Below, one piece after another: positions 1 to 5,813 of a stretch of DNA of 5,913 bases. The notes beneath the pieces are model-generated. The model made no database searches. It was not told the origin of the DNA and saw only the letters and a list, made by a program, of their open reading frames with translations. Position numbers and translations under genes: made by a program. How positions within the stretch are numbered: position 1 is the first letter of the stretch; every line of letters begins with the position of its first letter. The DNA is from Candidatus Aminicenantota bacterium (GTDB lineage Bacteria; Acidobacteriota; Aminicenantia; Aminicenantales; Saccharicenantaceae), in contig JAPKZE010000425.1 of assembly GCA_026393955.1 (NCBI GenBank), forward strand, positions 1-5,913. The letters are read 5' to 3'.

Positions 1-522
1 AAGAACGTCCTCGGCCCGGTCGAGATGCGCGACACCGCCTTCGAGCCGCGGGCCGACATGGCCGAGCGCCTGGCCATCCCCTACATGCCGGTCCGGCGCA
101 GGACGGGGGTCTTCCGGCCGGTGGATTGGGTCAAGGCCGACGCCTGGCCGGCCGGGGTCGTCTACGGCACGGCCGTCGACCAGGCCCGCTGGCTCATGAC
201 CGCCGTCAACCGCGGGGTCTACAAGGGCCGGCGCATTCTCCTGGAGTCGACCTTCCGGGAGATGACGCGGCGCCAATTCGACCGCTTCGCCGGACCCATC
301 AACGGCGGCTGGCTCAACGAGACCTCCGGCTACGGCCTGGCCTGGTGGGTCTCGACCCTCAACGGCCAGACGATCATCGCCCACAGCGGCAGCGTCAACG
401 GCTACACGGCCTTCCTGGCGGGCAACCTCGACCGGAAGACGGGCGTGGCCATCCTGACCAACGGCAACAAATCCCACCGCTGGCTGTACAGCCTGGCCCT
501 CAAGGCCCTCGCCGCGCTTTAA
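1..522 (+). CDS. Serine hydrolase, class C beta-lactamase family, C-terminal part (5' end outside window)
   Basis: The frame is open from base 1 to a TAA at 520-522, giving 173 residues of the C-terminal half of a beta-lactamase/transpeptidase-like protein (class C beta-lactamase, PF00144 type). Visible family hallmarks are the opening 'LGPVEMRDTAF', matching the 'LGMxDT' turn of these enzymes; 'VYGTAVDQARWL', matching the 'stxxDlarf' helix; 'GYGLAWWV'; and HSGSVNGY at fragment residues 128-135, where HSG takes the place of the KTG triad of true beta-lactamases. The catalytic SxxK and YxN motifs lie upstream and cannot be seen. HxG-type members are usually esterases, D-amino acid peptidases or proteins of unknown substrate, so antibiotic resistance should not be assumed. 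The ATG at 25 is an internal Met, not the start. The gene ends about 30 bases before the kinase promoter and is probably a separate unit; no clear terminator follows it. Confidence 0.88.
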   Translation, partial: KNVLGPVEMRDTAFEPRADMAERLAIPYMPVRRRTGVFRPVDWVKADAWPAGVVYGTAVDQARWLMTAVNRGVYKGRRILLESTFREMTRRQFDRFAGPINGGWLNETSGYGLAWWVSTLNGQTIIAHSGSVNGYTAFLAGNLDRKTGVAILTNGNKSHRWLYSLALKALAAL

Positions 523-550
523 AATGGGACCGCCCCCGTAGAGGCCGGCG

Positions 551-579
551 TTGACTCCACCCGGCGCCGGTGCTATCCT
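551..579 (+). promoter_or_regulatory. Sigma70-type promoter of the kinase gene
   Basis: TTGACT (551-556, five of six matches to TTGACA) is followed after exactly 17 bases by TATCCT (574-579, four of six matches to TATAAT). The TG at 571-572 is one base ahead of the -10, which is the extended -10 arrangement. Transcription would start near 586, leaving a leader of about 30 bases before the GTG at 618. The match stands out because the surrounding DNA is GC-rich. Assignment to a housekeeping sigma factor is by consensus only. Confidence 0.6.
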
Positions 580-586
580 CAGCACC
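561..586. repeat. Palindrome plus inverted repeat overlapping the kinase promoter (possible operator)
   Basis: A perfect 10-base palindrome CCGGCGCCGG (561-570) fills the spacer between -35 and -10. It partly overlaps a perfect 6-base inverted repeat, GGTGCT (569-574) and AGCACC (581-586), whose 6-base loop contains most of the -10 box. Either could be a repressor or activator site controlling the kinase gene. In GC-rich DNA short GC palindromes also arise by chance, so an operator role is only a suggestion. Confidence 0.3.
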
Positions 587-605
587 AGTCCGGAACGCGT
601 ATTCT

Positions 606-611
606 AGGGGA
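606..611 (+). promoter_or_regulatory. Ribosome binding site that fixes the kinase start at GTG 618
   Basis: AGGGGA lies 6 bases before the GTG at 618-620, a normal Shine-Dalgarno spacing. The alternative in-frame ATG at 570 lies between the -35 and -10 boxes, upstream of the predicted transcription start, and would add 16 residues ahead of a zinc ribbon that normally sits at the very N terminus. Confidence 0.65.
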
Positions 612-617
612 CCCGCC

Positions 618-3600
618 GTGAAGTGCTCGCGCTGCGGCTTTGAGAATCCTTCAGAGACCCGGTTCTGCGGCCATTGCGCCTCGCCTCTCCACGCGTCCGG
701 CTCCTCCCCGGGACCGACCGAAACCCTCATCGCGCCCATCCGCGAGCTCGAGACGGGAACGACCTTCGCCCGCCGCTACCAGATCATCGAAGAATTGGGC
801 AAGGGCGGCATGGGCCGGGTCTACAAGGTCTACGATACGGAGGTCCGCGAGAAGCTCGCCCTCAAGCTCCTCAAACCCGAGATCGCCACGGACGCCGACA
901 CGATCGAGCGCTTCCGGAACGAGCTGCGGCTGGCCCGGACCGTCTCCCATCGCAGCGTCTGCCGCATGCACGACCTCGGGCGCGAGGAGTCGACGGGGAC
1001 CTACTTCATCACCATGGAGTACGTTCCCGGGGACGACCTCAAGAGCCTCATCCACAGCATCGGGGCCCTGCCCGTGGGCAAGGCTGTGACGATCACCCGC
1101 CAGGTCGCCGAGGGCCTGGCCGAGGCCCACCGGCTCGGGGTCGTCCACCGCGACCTCAAGCCCCAGAACATCATGATCGACCGCGAGGGCGGGGCCCGGA
1201 TCATGGACTTCGGCATCGCCCGCTCGGTCCGGGCCAAGGGCATCACCGGGGCCGGGGTGATGATCGGCACGCCCGAATACATGTCGCCCGAGCAGGTGGA
1301 CGGCAAGGAGGCCGACGCGCGCTCGGACATCTATTCCCTCGGCGTCGTCCTGTACGAGATGCTGACCGGGCGCCTGCCCTTCGAGGGCGATACGCCGCTG
1401 GCCGTCGCCGTCAAGCAGAAGAGCGAACCGCCGCCCGATCCCCGGACGGTCAATCCCCAGATCCCCGAGGAGCTGGCCAAGCTCGTTCTGCATTGCCTGA
1501 ACAAGGAGAAAAGCGAACGTATCCAGAGCGCGGAGGATCTCCTCGCGGACCTCGCCCGGATCGAGAGATCCCTGCCGGAAACGACCGGCGCTCTGCCGTT
1601 CCGCCGGCCTCCGACGTCCAAGCAGGTGACGGTCCGCCTGCCGTCCAGGAAGGTCTGGGTCCCAGCCGCCGCGGCGCTCGTCGCCCTGGCCGCGCTCGGC
1701 ATCTGGCAGCTCGTCCCGGACAGCGCCGGTTCGAAGCGGACGGTCGTTGTCCTCGGCTTCAAGAACCAGACCGGCGACGCCGGGCTTGACTACCTCCGGG
1801 AGGCCATCCCCAACCTGCTCATCACCAGCCTCGAGCAGTCGAAGCATCTCCGGGTCACGTCTTGGGAGCGTCTCAAGGACCTCCTCAAGCAGGCCGGGCG
1901 CGATCCCGCGGCCGTTTTCGACGAAGAAGCGGGCTTCGAGATCTGCCGCAAGGAAGGCATCGAGGCCCTCGTCGTCGGCTCGTACGTCAAGGCCGGCGAG
2001 ACCTTCGTCACCGACGTCAAGGTGCTCGACGCGGCGACGCGGGAGTCGCTGCGAAGCGCGTCGGCCAGAGGAGAGGGCGTAGCCAGCATCCTCAAGTCCC
2101 AGATCGACGAGATCAGCCGGCAGGTCGGCCGCGGCATCGGCAAGCCCATCCTCAAGCTCGAAGCGCCCGTCCGGCCCATCATTGAGCTCACGACGAGCTC
2201 CATGGAGGCCTACAATTATTTCCTCCGGGGCCGGGAGGACTTCGAGAAATTCTATTTCGCCGACGCCCAGAAGTTCCTGGAAAGGTCGATCGCCCTCGAT
2301 CCGGATTTCGCTTTCCCCTATTTGGTCCTGTCCCAGGCGGTCTACCAGCTGGGCGATTTCAACCGCCAGAACGACGCTTTGCAGGCCGCCTACCGCCACT
2401 CGACCGCGGCGAGCGAGAAGGAGAGGCTCTACATCGCCGCCGAGTACGCCCGGCTGAAGGAACACGACCCGGAAAAGCAGAGGCAACTTCTCCTGGAGCT
2501 CGTCCGGAAGTATCCGGACGAAAAATACGCCCATTACGCGATCGGGTTCTCCTACGAGGGCCGCAGGGACTATCCCGCCGCCGCGGCCGCCTACGGGAAA
2601 GCGATCGCCCTGGACCCCGATTTCGGCTTCGCCATCAACCAACTGGCCTATATCTACGCCAGGCAGGGACGGTACGACGAGGCCCTCCGCCTCTTCGAGC
2701 GCTATGCGTCGATCAGCCCAGGCGACGCCAATCCTCTCGACTCCAGCGGCGAGCTCTACGTGCGCATGGGGAAGCTCGATCTGGCCGCGGCGAAATACCG
2801 GGAGGCCCTGGAGCTGAAACCGGACTTCTACACTTCCTGCGCCGGCCTGGCCTATGTCTCCTGCCTCCGCGAGGATTATGCCGGGGCCTATCGCTGGCTC
2901 GACGAGTTCATCGCCCGGGCCCCGACACCGGCGGCCAAGGTGGAGGGCTACTGGTGGAAGGCCGCCTTCGATTACCTTCTGGGCCGGGGGGAGGCGTCTC
3001 TGGCCGCCTTCGCCGCGATCCGGAAGCAGGCCGAGGCCGGCGGGGTGGCCTATCTGGTGGCGACGGTCGATTGGGCCACGGGCTTCATCCATCGCGACAG
3101 GGGCGATTTCGACGATGCGCTCAAGGGGTTCCAGGGGATGATCGATTACCTGACCGGCACAGGGTCCGGCCAACGCGCCGACACGGAAGCGCGCAGCGCC
3201 TTCCTCCGAGGCTGGGTCGAGCTCGGGAGGGGACGGACGGCCGCCGCGGCAGCCCGGCTGGCCGAGATCGACCCGCTCCTCGCTCAGGACGATCCCGACA
3301 GCGCGGCGCATACGATGCTCCTCTATCGGCTTCTCCGGGCCGAGGTGGCCCTGGCCGAGGGCGATCTTGACCGGGCCGTTACCCTCGGACGCGAGATCGT
3401 CCTTGAGGATTTTCCGGCCATGAACACGCCGGCCTTGGCGAGCTACAACCTGCCCTTCCTCAAGGATGTCTTGGCCCGGGCTTACTGGAAGAAGGGCGAT
3501 CTCGGCGCGGCCGCGTCCGAATACCGGAAGTTGACGGCCATTGATCCCTCTAACCAAGTGCGGATGTTCATCCACCCGCTTTACCACTATCGGCTGGCAC

Positions 3601-3731
3601 GGGTCCTCGAGGAGAAAGCGGACAAGGCGGGCGCGGCGGTCGAGTACCGGAAGTTCCTCGAATACTGGAAGGACGCCGACCCGACCCACCCCGAGCTGGC
3701 CGACGCCCGCAGGCGCCTGGCCGCGCTCTAA
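618..3731 (+). CDS. Membrane-anchored Ser/Thr protein kinase with zinc ribbon, TolB-like domain and TPR tail
   Basis: This 1037-residue protein is a Hanks-type kinase (PknB-like). Residues 3-20 form a zinc ribbon with Cys3, Cys6, Cys17 and Cys20. The kinase domain (about 53-317) has the glycine loop GKGGMG at 61-66, ATP-binding Lys83, likely helix-C Glu102, HRDLKPQN at 177-184 with catalytic Asp179, DFG at 197-199 and SPE in place of APE at 223-225. It therefore appears active, of the RD class, with Thr210 and Thr218 in the activation segment as possible autophosphorylation sites. One hydrophobic segment (about 346-366) follows. Residues about 374-512 resemble the TolB N-terminal/FlgO-like domain ('VVVLGFKNQTGD', 'LRVTSWERL', 'ALVVGSYVKAG'). 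From 529 to the end lie TPR-like repeats, clearest at 636-669, 670-703, 704-737, about 945-978 and 988-1019. By topology the kinase is cytoplasmic and the TolB/TPR part is probably periplasmic. Substrate and ligand are unknown. The GTG start is set by the promoter, ribosome site and zinc ribbon. Kinases of this layout are frequent in Acidobacteriota-like genomes. Confidence 0.93.
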   Translation: MKCSRCGFENPSETRFCGHCASPLHASGSSPGPTETLIAPIRELETGTTFARRYQIIEELGKGGMGRVYKVYDTEVREKLALKLLKPEIATDADTIERFRNELRLARTVSHRSVCRMHDLGREESTGTYFITMEYVPGDDLKSLIHSIGALPVGKAVTITRQVAEGLAEAHRLGVVHRDLKPQNIMIDREGGARIMDFGIARSVRAKGITGAGVMIGTPEYMSPEQVDGKEADARSDIYSLGVVLYEMLTGRLPFEGDTPLAVAVKQKSEPPPDPRTVNPQIPEELAKLVLHCLNKEKSERIQSAEDLLADLARIERSLPETTGALPFRRPPTSKQVTVRLPSRKVWVPAAAALVALAALGIWQLVPDSAGSKRTVVVLGFKNQTGDAGLDYLREAIPNLLITSLEQSKHLRVTSWERLKDLLKQAGRDPAAVFDEEAGFEICRKEGIEALVVGSYVKAGETFVTDVKVLDAATRESLRSASARGEGVASILKSQIDEISRQVGRGIGKPILKLEAPVRPIIELTTSSMEAYNYFLRGREDFEKFYFADAQKFLERSIALDPDFAFPYLVLSQAVYQLGDFNRQNDALQAAYRHSTAASEKERLYIAAEYARLKEHDPEKQRQLLLELVRKYPDEKYAHYAIGFSYEGRRDYPAAAAAYGKAIALDPDFGFAINQLAYIYARQGRYDEALRLFERYASISPGDANPLDSSGELYVRMGKLDLAAAKYREALELKPDFYTSCAGLAYVSCLREDYAGAYRWLDEFIARAPTPAAKVEGYWWKAAFDYLLGRGEASLAAFAAIRKQAEAGGVAYLVATVDWATGFIHRDRGDFDDALKGFQGMIDYLTGTGSGQRADTEARSAFLRGWVELGRGRTAAAAARLAEIDPLLAQDDPDSAAHTMLLYRLLRAEVALAEGDLDRAVTLGREIVLEDFPAMNTPALASYNLPFLKDVLARAYWKKGDLGAAASEYRKLTAIDPSNQVRMFIHPLYHYRLARVLEEKADKAGAAVEYRKFLEYWKDADPTHPELADARRRLAAL

Positions 3732-3746
3732 GAAGGACAGACGCCT

Positions 3747-4256
3747 CTATTCGTCGGGCTCCCGGCGGGGCCCGCCCCCGAGGCGCATGGCGAAGGACAT
3801 TCCGACGACGACGTGCTGGGTCTCATTCAGGTAGTAAATGGACAGGCCCAGCCGCGTCGGGCCGGCCATATAGCCGAACTGGAACTTGGGGACGAGCGAT
3901 CCGGCCGCGGCTTCGCCCCAATCGTCGACCTTCAGGGCGGCGCCGACGCCGAAGGTGAACCGGTTCAGCCTGAAGTTCAGGGTCGCGGCGGGCACGAAAT
4001 CGACGTTGGAGCCGGCCGTCTCCCGGATCCAGATCATCACCTCGGGATTGAAGGAGACGACCCGGCCGAGACGGAACTCGACCTCGGGACCGAGGCTGAT
4101 CCACTTGGGGTAGTCGAAGAGATTGACGTAGCCGAGGTCGGCATAGAAGCGGACGGGCGCCCGGTCGGGTCCCGGGTACTGGGCCAGGGCCGGCGTTGAG
4201 GCGACCGCGAGGATGATCCCCGTCAGGAACAGCAAGTAGGCCGGTCTTCGAGTCAT
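3747..4256 (-). CDS. Exported outer-membrane beta-barrel-like protein, unknown function
   Basis: This 169-residue protein has a clear Sec signal peptide: RR at 3-4, a hydrophobic stretch about 7-20 and a cleavage site after ALA at residues 23-25, leaving Gln26 as the mature N terminus. The mature part alternates polar and hydrophobic or aromatic residues in short strands ('VRFYADLGYVNLF', 'ATLNFRLNRFTFGVGAAL', 'TRLGLSIYYLNE', 'HVVVGMSFAMRL'), as expected for a small outer-membrane barrel. I recognise no specific family. It ends with a hydrophilic tail (GGGPRREPDE) instead of the usual terminal aromatic residue, so correct barrel assembly is less certain. GGAG at 4265-4268 lies 8 bases before the ATG, and a TATAAT box sits upstream. 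The gene converges on the kinase gene with 15 bases between the stops. It could be the last gene of the arsM cluster or an independent unit. Confidence 0.8.
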   Translation of the reverse strand: MTRRPAYLLFLTGIILAVASTPALAQYPGPDRAPVRFYADLGYVNLFDYPKWISLGPEVEFRLGRVVSFNPEVMIWIRETAGSNVDFVPAATLNFRLNRFTFGVGAALKVDDWGEAAAGSLVPKFQFGYMAGPTRLGLSIYYLNETQHVVVGMSFAMRLGGGPRREPDE

Positions 4257-4291
4257 GGGCGACGCTCCGTCTTCGGCGTTTCGACCTTGAT

Positions 4292-4297
4292 ATTATA
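4292..4297 (-). promoter_or_regulatory. Candidate -10 box of the 3747-4256 gene
   Basis: A perfect TATAAT reads leftward here, in an otherwise GC-rich 94-base gap. It would start transcription near 4285, about 29 bases before the ATG at 4256. The -35 position, 17-18 bases upstream (about 4315-4321), reads CAACGG or GCAACG and is a poor match, and there is no correctly placed extended -10 TG. The promoter would therefore be weak or activator-dependent. Confidence 0.45.
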
Positions 4298-4350
4298 CCC
4301 CAGCGGGCCAAGCGCCGTTGCGCCGGGGAGGGGCCCGGGCCGGCCGTCCC

Positions 4351-5253
4351 TCAGCGCCGGGGCCGTTCGCCGACGACCGTGAGGCTCAGGACGGCGGCGC
4401 CGGAGGCGCGATAGCGGGCCAGCGCCGCGGCGTCGATGTGATCGAGCAAGACCTCGTCGGGGAGGTCGAGCCGCTTCGAGGACTTGATCTCGACGTCGGC
4501 GAATCCCGTCTTGCGGATGATGTCCAGGTAGCGGTCCCGTTCGAGCGCCCCGGCCACGCAGCCGACGTAGAGCTCGGCCGCCCGACGCAGCTCCGCCGGG
4601 AGCTCGCCCTCGAGGACGATATCCGAGACGCAGAACCGGCCGCCCGGCTTGAGGATGCGGAAGATCTCGGCGAAGGCCTTCGTCTTGTCGGGGACGAGGT
4701 TGAGGACGCAGTTGCTGACGACGACGTCGGCGGCCGCGGCATCCACCGGCAGCGCCTCGATCTCTCCGAGGCGGAACTCGACGTTGCCGAAGCCGCGGCG
4801 GGCGGCGTTCTCCCGGGCCTTGGCGATCATCTCGGGCGTCATGTCGATGCCGATGACCCGGCCCGTCCCGCCGACGGCGGCGCGGGCGATGAAAACGTCG
4901 TTGCCGGCCCCGGAGCCGAGGTCGACGACCGTCTGCCCCGGCGCGAGCCCGGCATGCTGGGTGGGCAGGCCGCAGCCGAGTCCGAGGTCGGCCTCCTCGA
5001 CGTGGCCCTCGATCTTGCCGTAGGCGTCCTTGAGGCCGGCGACGTCCTCGCTGTAGTAGGTGTCGGCCGAGAGCTCGGGCGCCGGTGCGCAGCAAGGACC
5101 CGCCTTCGGGGCGCAGCAGCAGCTCGAGACCGCGGCGGGCGTCGACGGCGGCGCGCCCGGCGCCGGGGCGTCCTCGGCGATCCGGCCGTATTTCTCCCGG
5201 ACGAGTGCTTTGAGGCGCTCGGCCTCCCGGTCTTTCTTCCTGAAGATCTTCAT
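4351..5253 (-). CDS. arsM: Arsenite methyltransferase ArsM (As(III) S-adenosylmethionine methyltransferase)
   Basis: This 300-residue cytosolic enzyme would transfer methyl groups from S-adenosylmethionine to trivalent arsenic, giving mono- to trimethylated species. The class I methyltransferase fold shows the SAM motif VVDLGSGAGND at 109-119, the acidic strand end GIDMT at 135-139, and 'LKPGGRFCVSDIV' at 201-213. The three cysteines conserved in ArsM are present in their family contexts: Cys94 in GLGCGLPT, Cys182 in SNCVLNL and Cys232 in YVGCVAGAL. An N-terminal helix with VREKYG (18-23) matches bacterial ArsM. It is followed by a Pro/Ala-rich linker with five extra cysteines (45-47 and 54-55), more than the single CC pair I recall in typical bacterial homologues. 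The length is ordinary to slightly long. The ATG is supported by AAGGAGG four bases upstream. The gene lies 25 bases behind the 5279-5788 gene, so it is probably co-transcribed. No arsR, arsenite exporter or arsenate reductase is in view. Confidence 0.93.
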   Translation of the reverse strand: MKIFRKKDREAERLKALVREKYGRIAEDAPAPGAPPSTPAAVSSCCCAPKAGPCCAPAPELSADTYYSEDVAGLKDAYGKIEGHVEEADLGLGCGLPTQHAGLAPGQTVVDLGSGAGNDVFIARAAVGGTGRVIGIDMTPEMIAKARENAARRGFGNVEFRLGEIEALPVDAAAADVVVSNCVLNLVPDKTKAFAEIFRILKPGGRFCVSDIVLEGELPAELRRAAELYVGCVAGALERDRYLDIIRKTGFADVEIKSSKRLDLPDEVLLDHIDAAALARYRASGAAVLSLTVVGERPRR

Positions 5254-5257
5254 GTGC

Positions 5258-5264
5258 CCTCCTT
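5258..5264 (-). promoter_or_regulatory. Strong Shine-Dalgarno of arsM
   Basis: AAGGAGG reads leftward, four bases before the arsM ATG, inside the 25-base gap between the stop of the upstream gene and arsM. It supports this start and efficient translation from a shared transcript. Confidence 0.75.
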
Positions 5265-5278
5265 GGTCCGGTCGCGGC

Positions 5279-5788
5279 TCAGTAGATCCAGGCGATCCCG
5301 GCCCCGAGGTAGTCGGTGTTGACCGTCTCCTCCACGGCCGGGTTCGTGTCCGTATTGCTGTGGGTGTACCGGTATTTCCGGTACTCGGCGATGAGCCCGA
5401 ACCTCTTCTTCAGCCGGACCTTGATGCCGCCGCCGTAGAACGTGATGCCGCCGGAGGTCAGGCTGGTTCCGGCCCCGGCGCAGACAAAGGGGACGACGAC
5501 GGGGATGGGGGCGTTCAGCGCGATGTCGACGGAGAGCGGCATGGCCTCGTAGACGTAGTCGAAGCTCAGGCCCAGGGCGAAGACCTTCGGCAGGGCGTAC
5601 CACCAGAACGACTTGACCAGCCCGACGCGCCCGTTGCTGACCCAGCCGCCGGACAGGTTCGATTCCCAACGGCTGGCCTTGACCGGGGTGGCCGTGGGCT
5701 TGTCGGCATCCTGCGCGGCGAGCGAAGGGGCCAGGAGGGCGATGAGCAGGGCAGGGACGACGATGCGACCGGAAAGTCTCAGAGCCAT
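5279..5788 (-). CDS. Exported outer-membrane beta-barrel protein (OmpA-barrel-like), unknown function
   Basis: This 169-residue protein has a signal peptide: Arg4 and Arg8, a hydrophobic core about 9-20, and probable cleavage after LAA at 23-25. The mature part shows barrel-type alternating strands: 'NLSGGWVSNGRVGLVKSF', 'FALGLSFDYVYE', 'PFVCAGAGTS' at 100-109, 'FYGGGIKVRLKKRFGLIAEYRKYRY' region at 117-141, and a final strand ending Trp167-Ile168-Tyr169. The terminal aromatic residue is the usual outer-membrane assembly signal. The 'GAG...GGGIKVRL...RFGLIAEYRYR' pattern resembles small 8-stranded OmpA-like barrels (outer membrane beta-barrel family, PF13505 type), although no exact family is certain. 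The mature chain has one Cys (103). AGGAGA six bases upstream supports the ATG. It lies 25 bases after the amidohydrolase stop and 25 bases before arsM, so an operon is likely. It may be a porin-like or structural protein; a link to arsenic is not shown. Confidence 0.82.
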   Translation of the reverse strand: MALRLSGRIVVPALLIALLAPSLAAQDADKPTATPVKASRWESNLSGGWVSNGRVGLVKSFWWYALPKVFALGLSFDYVYEAMPLSVDIALNAPIPVVVPFVCAGAGTSLTSGGITFYGGGIKVRLKKRFGLIAEYRKYRYTHSNTDTNPAVEETVNTDYLGAGIAWIY

Positions 5789-5794
5789 GGTCGT

Positions 5795-5800
5795 TCTCCT
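5795..5800 (-). promoter_or_regulatory. Shine-Dalgarno of the 5279-5788 gene
   Basis: AGGAGA reads leftward, six bases before the ATG at 5788, inside the 25-base gap after the amidohydrolase stop. It fixes the start and shows that little room is left for a separate promoter. Confidence 0.65.
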
Positions 5801-5813
5801 GGATGATCGTCCG

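Noticed and set aside
1..522. Antibiotic-resistance beta-lactamase
   Set aside because: The C-terminal triad is HSG, not KTG, and the catalytic serine region is outside the window; general serine hydrolases share this profile.
674..1789. Plus-strand frame of 371 codons inside the kinase gene
   Set aside because: It is an out-of-frame Arg/Pro/Gly-rich translation of the kinase domain, typical of shifted reading in GC-rich DNA.
651..3689. Antisense open frame of about 1012 codons running opposite the kinase gene
   Set aside because: High-GC genes with G/C third positions often leave an antisense frame free of stops. The predicted peptide has no recognisable domain, while the sense strand carries complete kinase motifs and TPRs, a promoter and a ribosome site.
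3742..3785. Possible bidirectional terminator hairpin between the convergent genes (CGCCTC/GAGGCG with an inner GGCGG/CCGCC stem)
   Set aside because: No T-tract follows on either strand and the stem lies mostly in the 3' coding end of the barrel gene; in this base composition such pairing is expected by chance.
4321..4350. GC-rich palindromic stretch just after the arsM stop, considered as a terminator
   Set aside because: It has overlapping GGCC, CCCGGG and GGGCCC self-complementarity but no defined stem-loop with a T-run.
4318..5322. Long plus-strand open frame opposite arsM
   Set aside because: It is a shadow of arsM, with a low-complexity Arg/Gly/Ala/Asp-rich peptide and no domain; the minus strand has the full ArsM motifs and strong ribosome site.
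5060..5806. Plus-strand open frame of 248 codons opposite the barrel gene and the arsM start
   Set aside because: The peptide is low-complexity and domain-free and lies antisense to a gene with signal peptide, barrel pattern, ribosome site and operon spacing.
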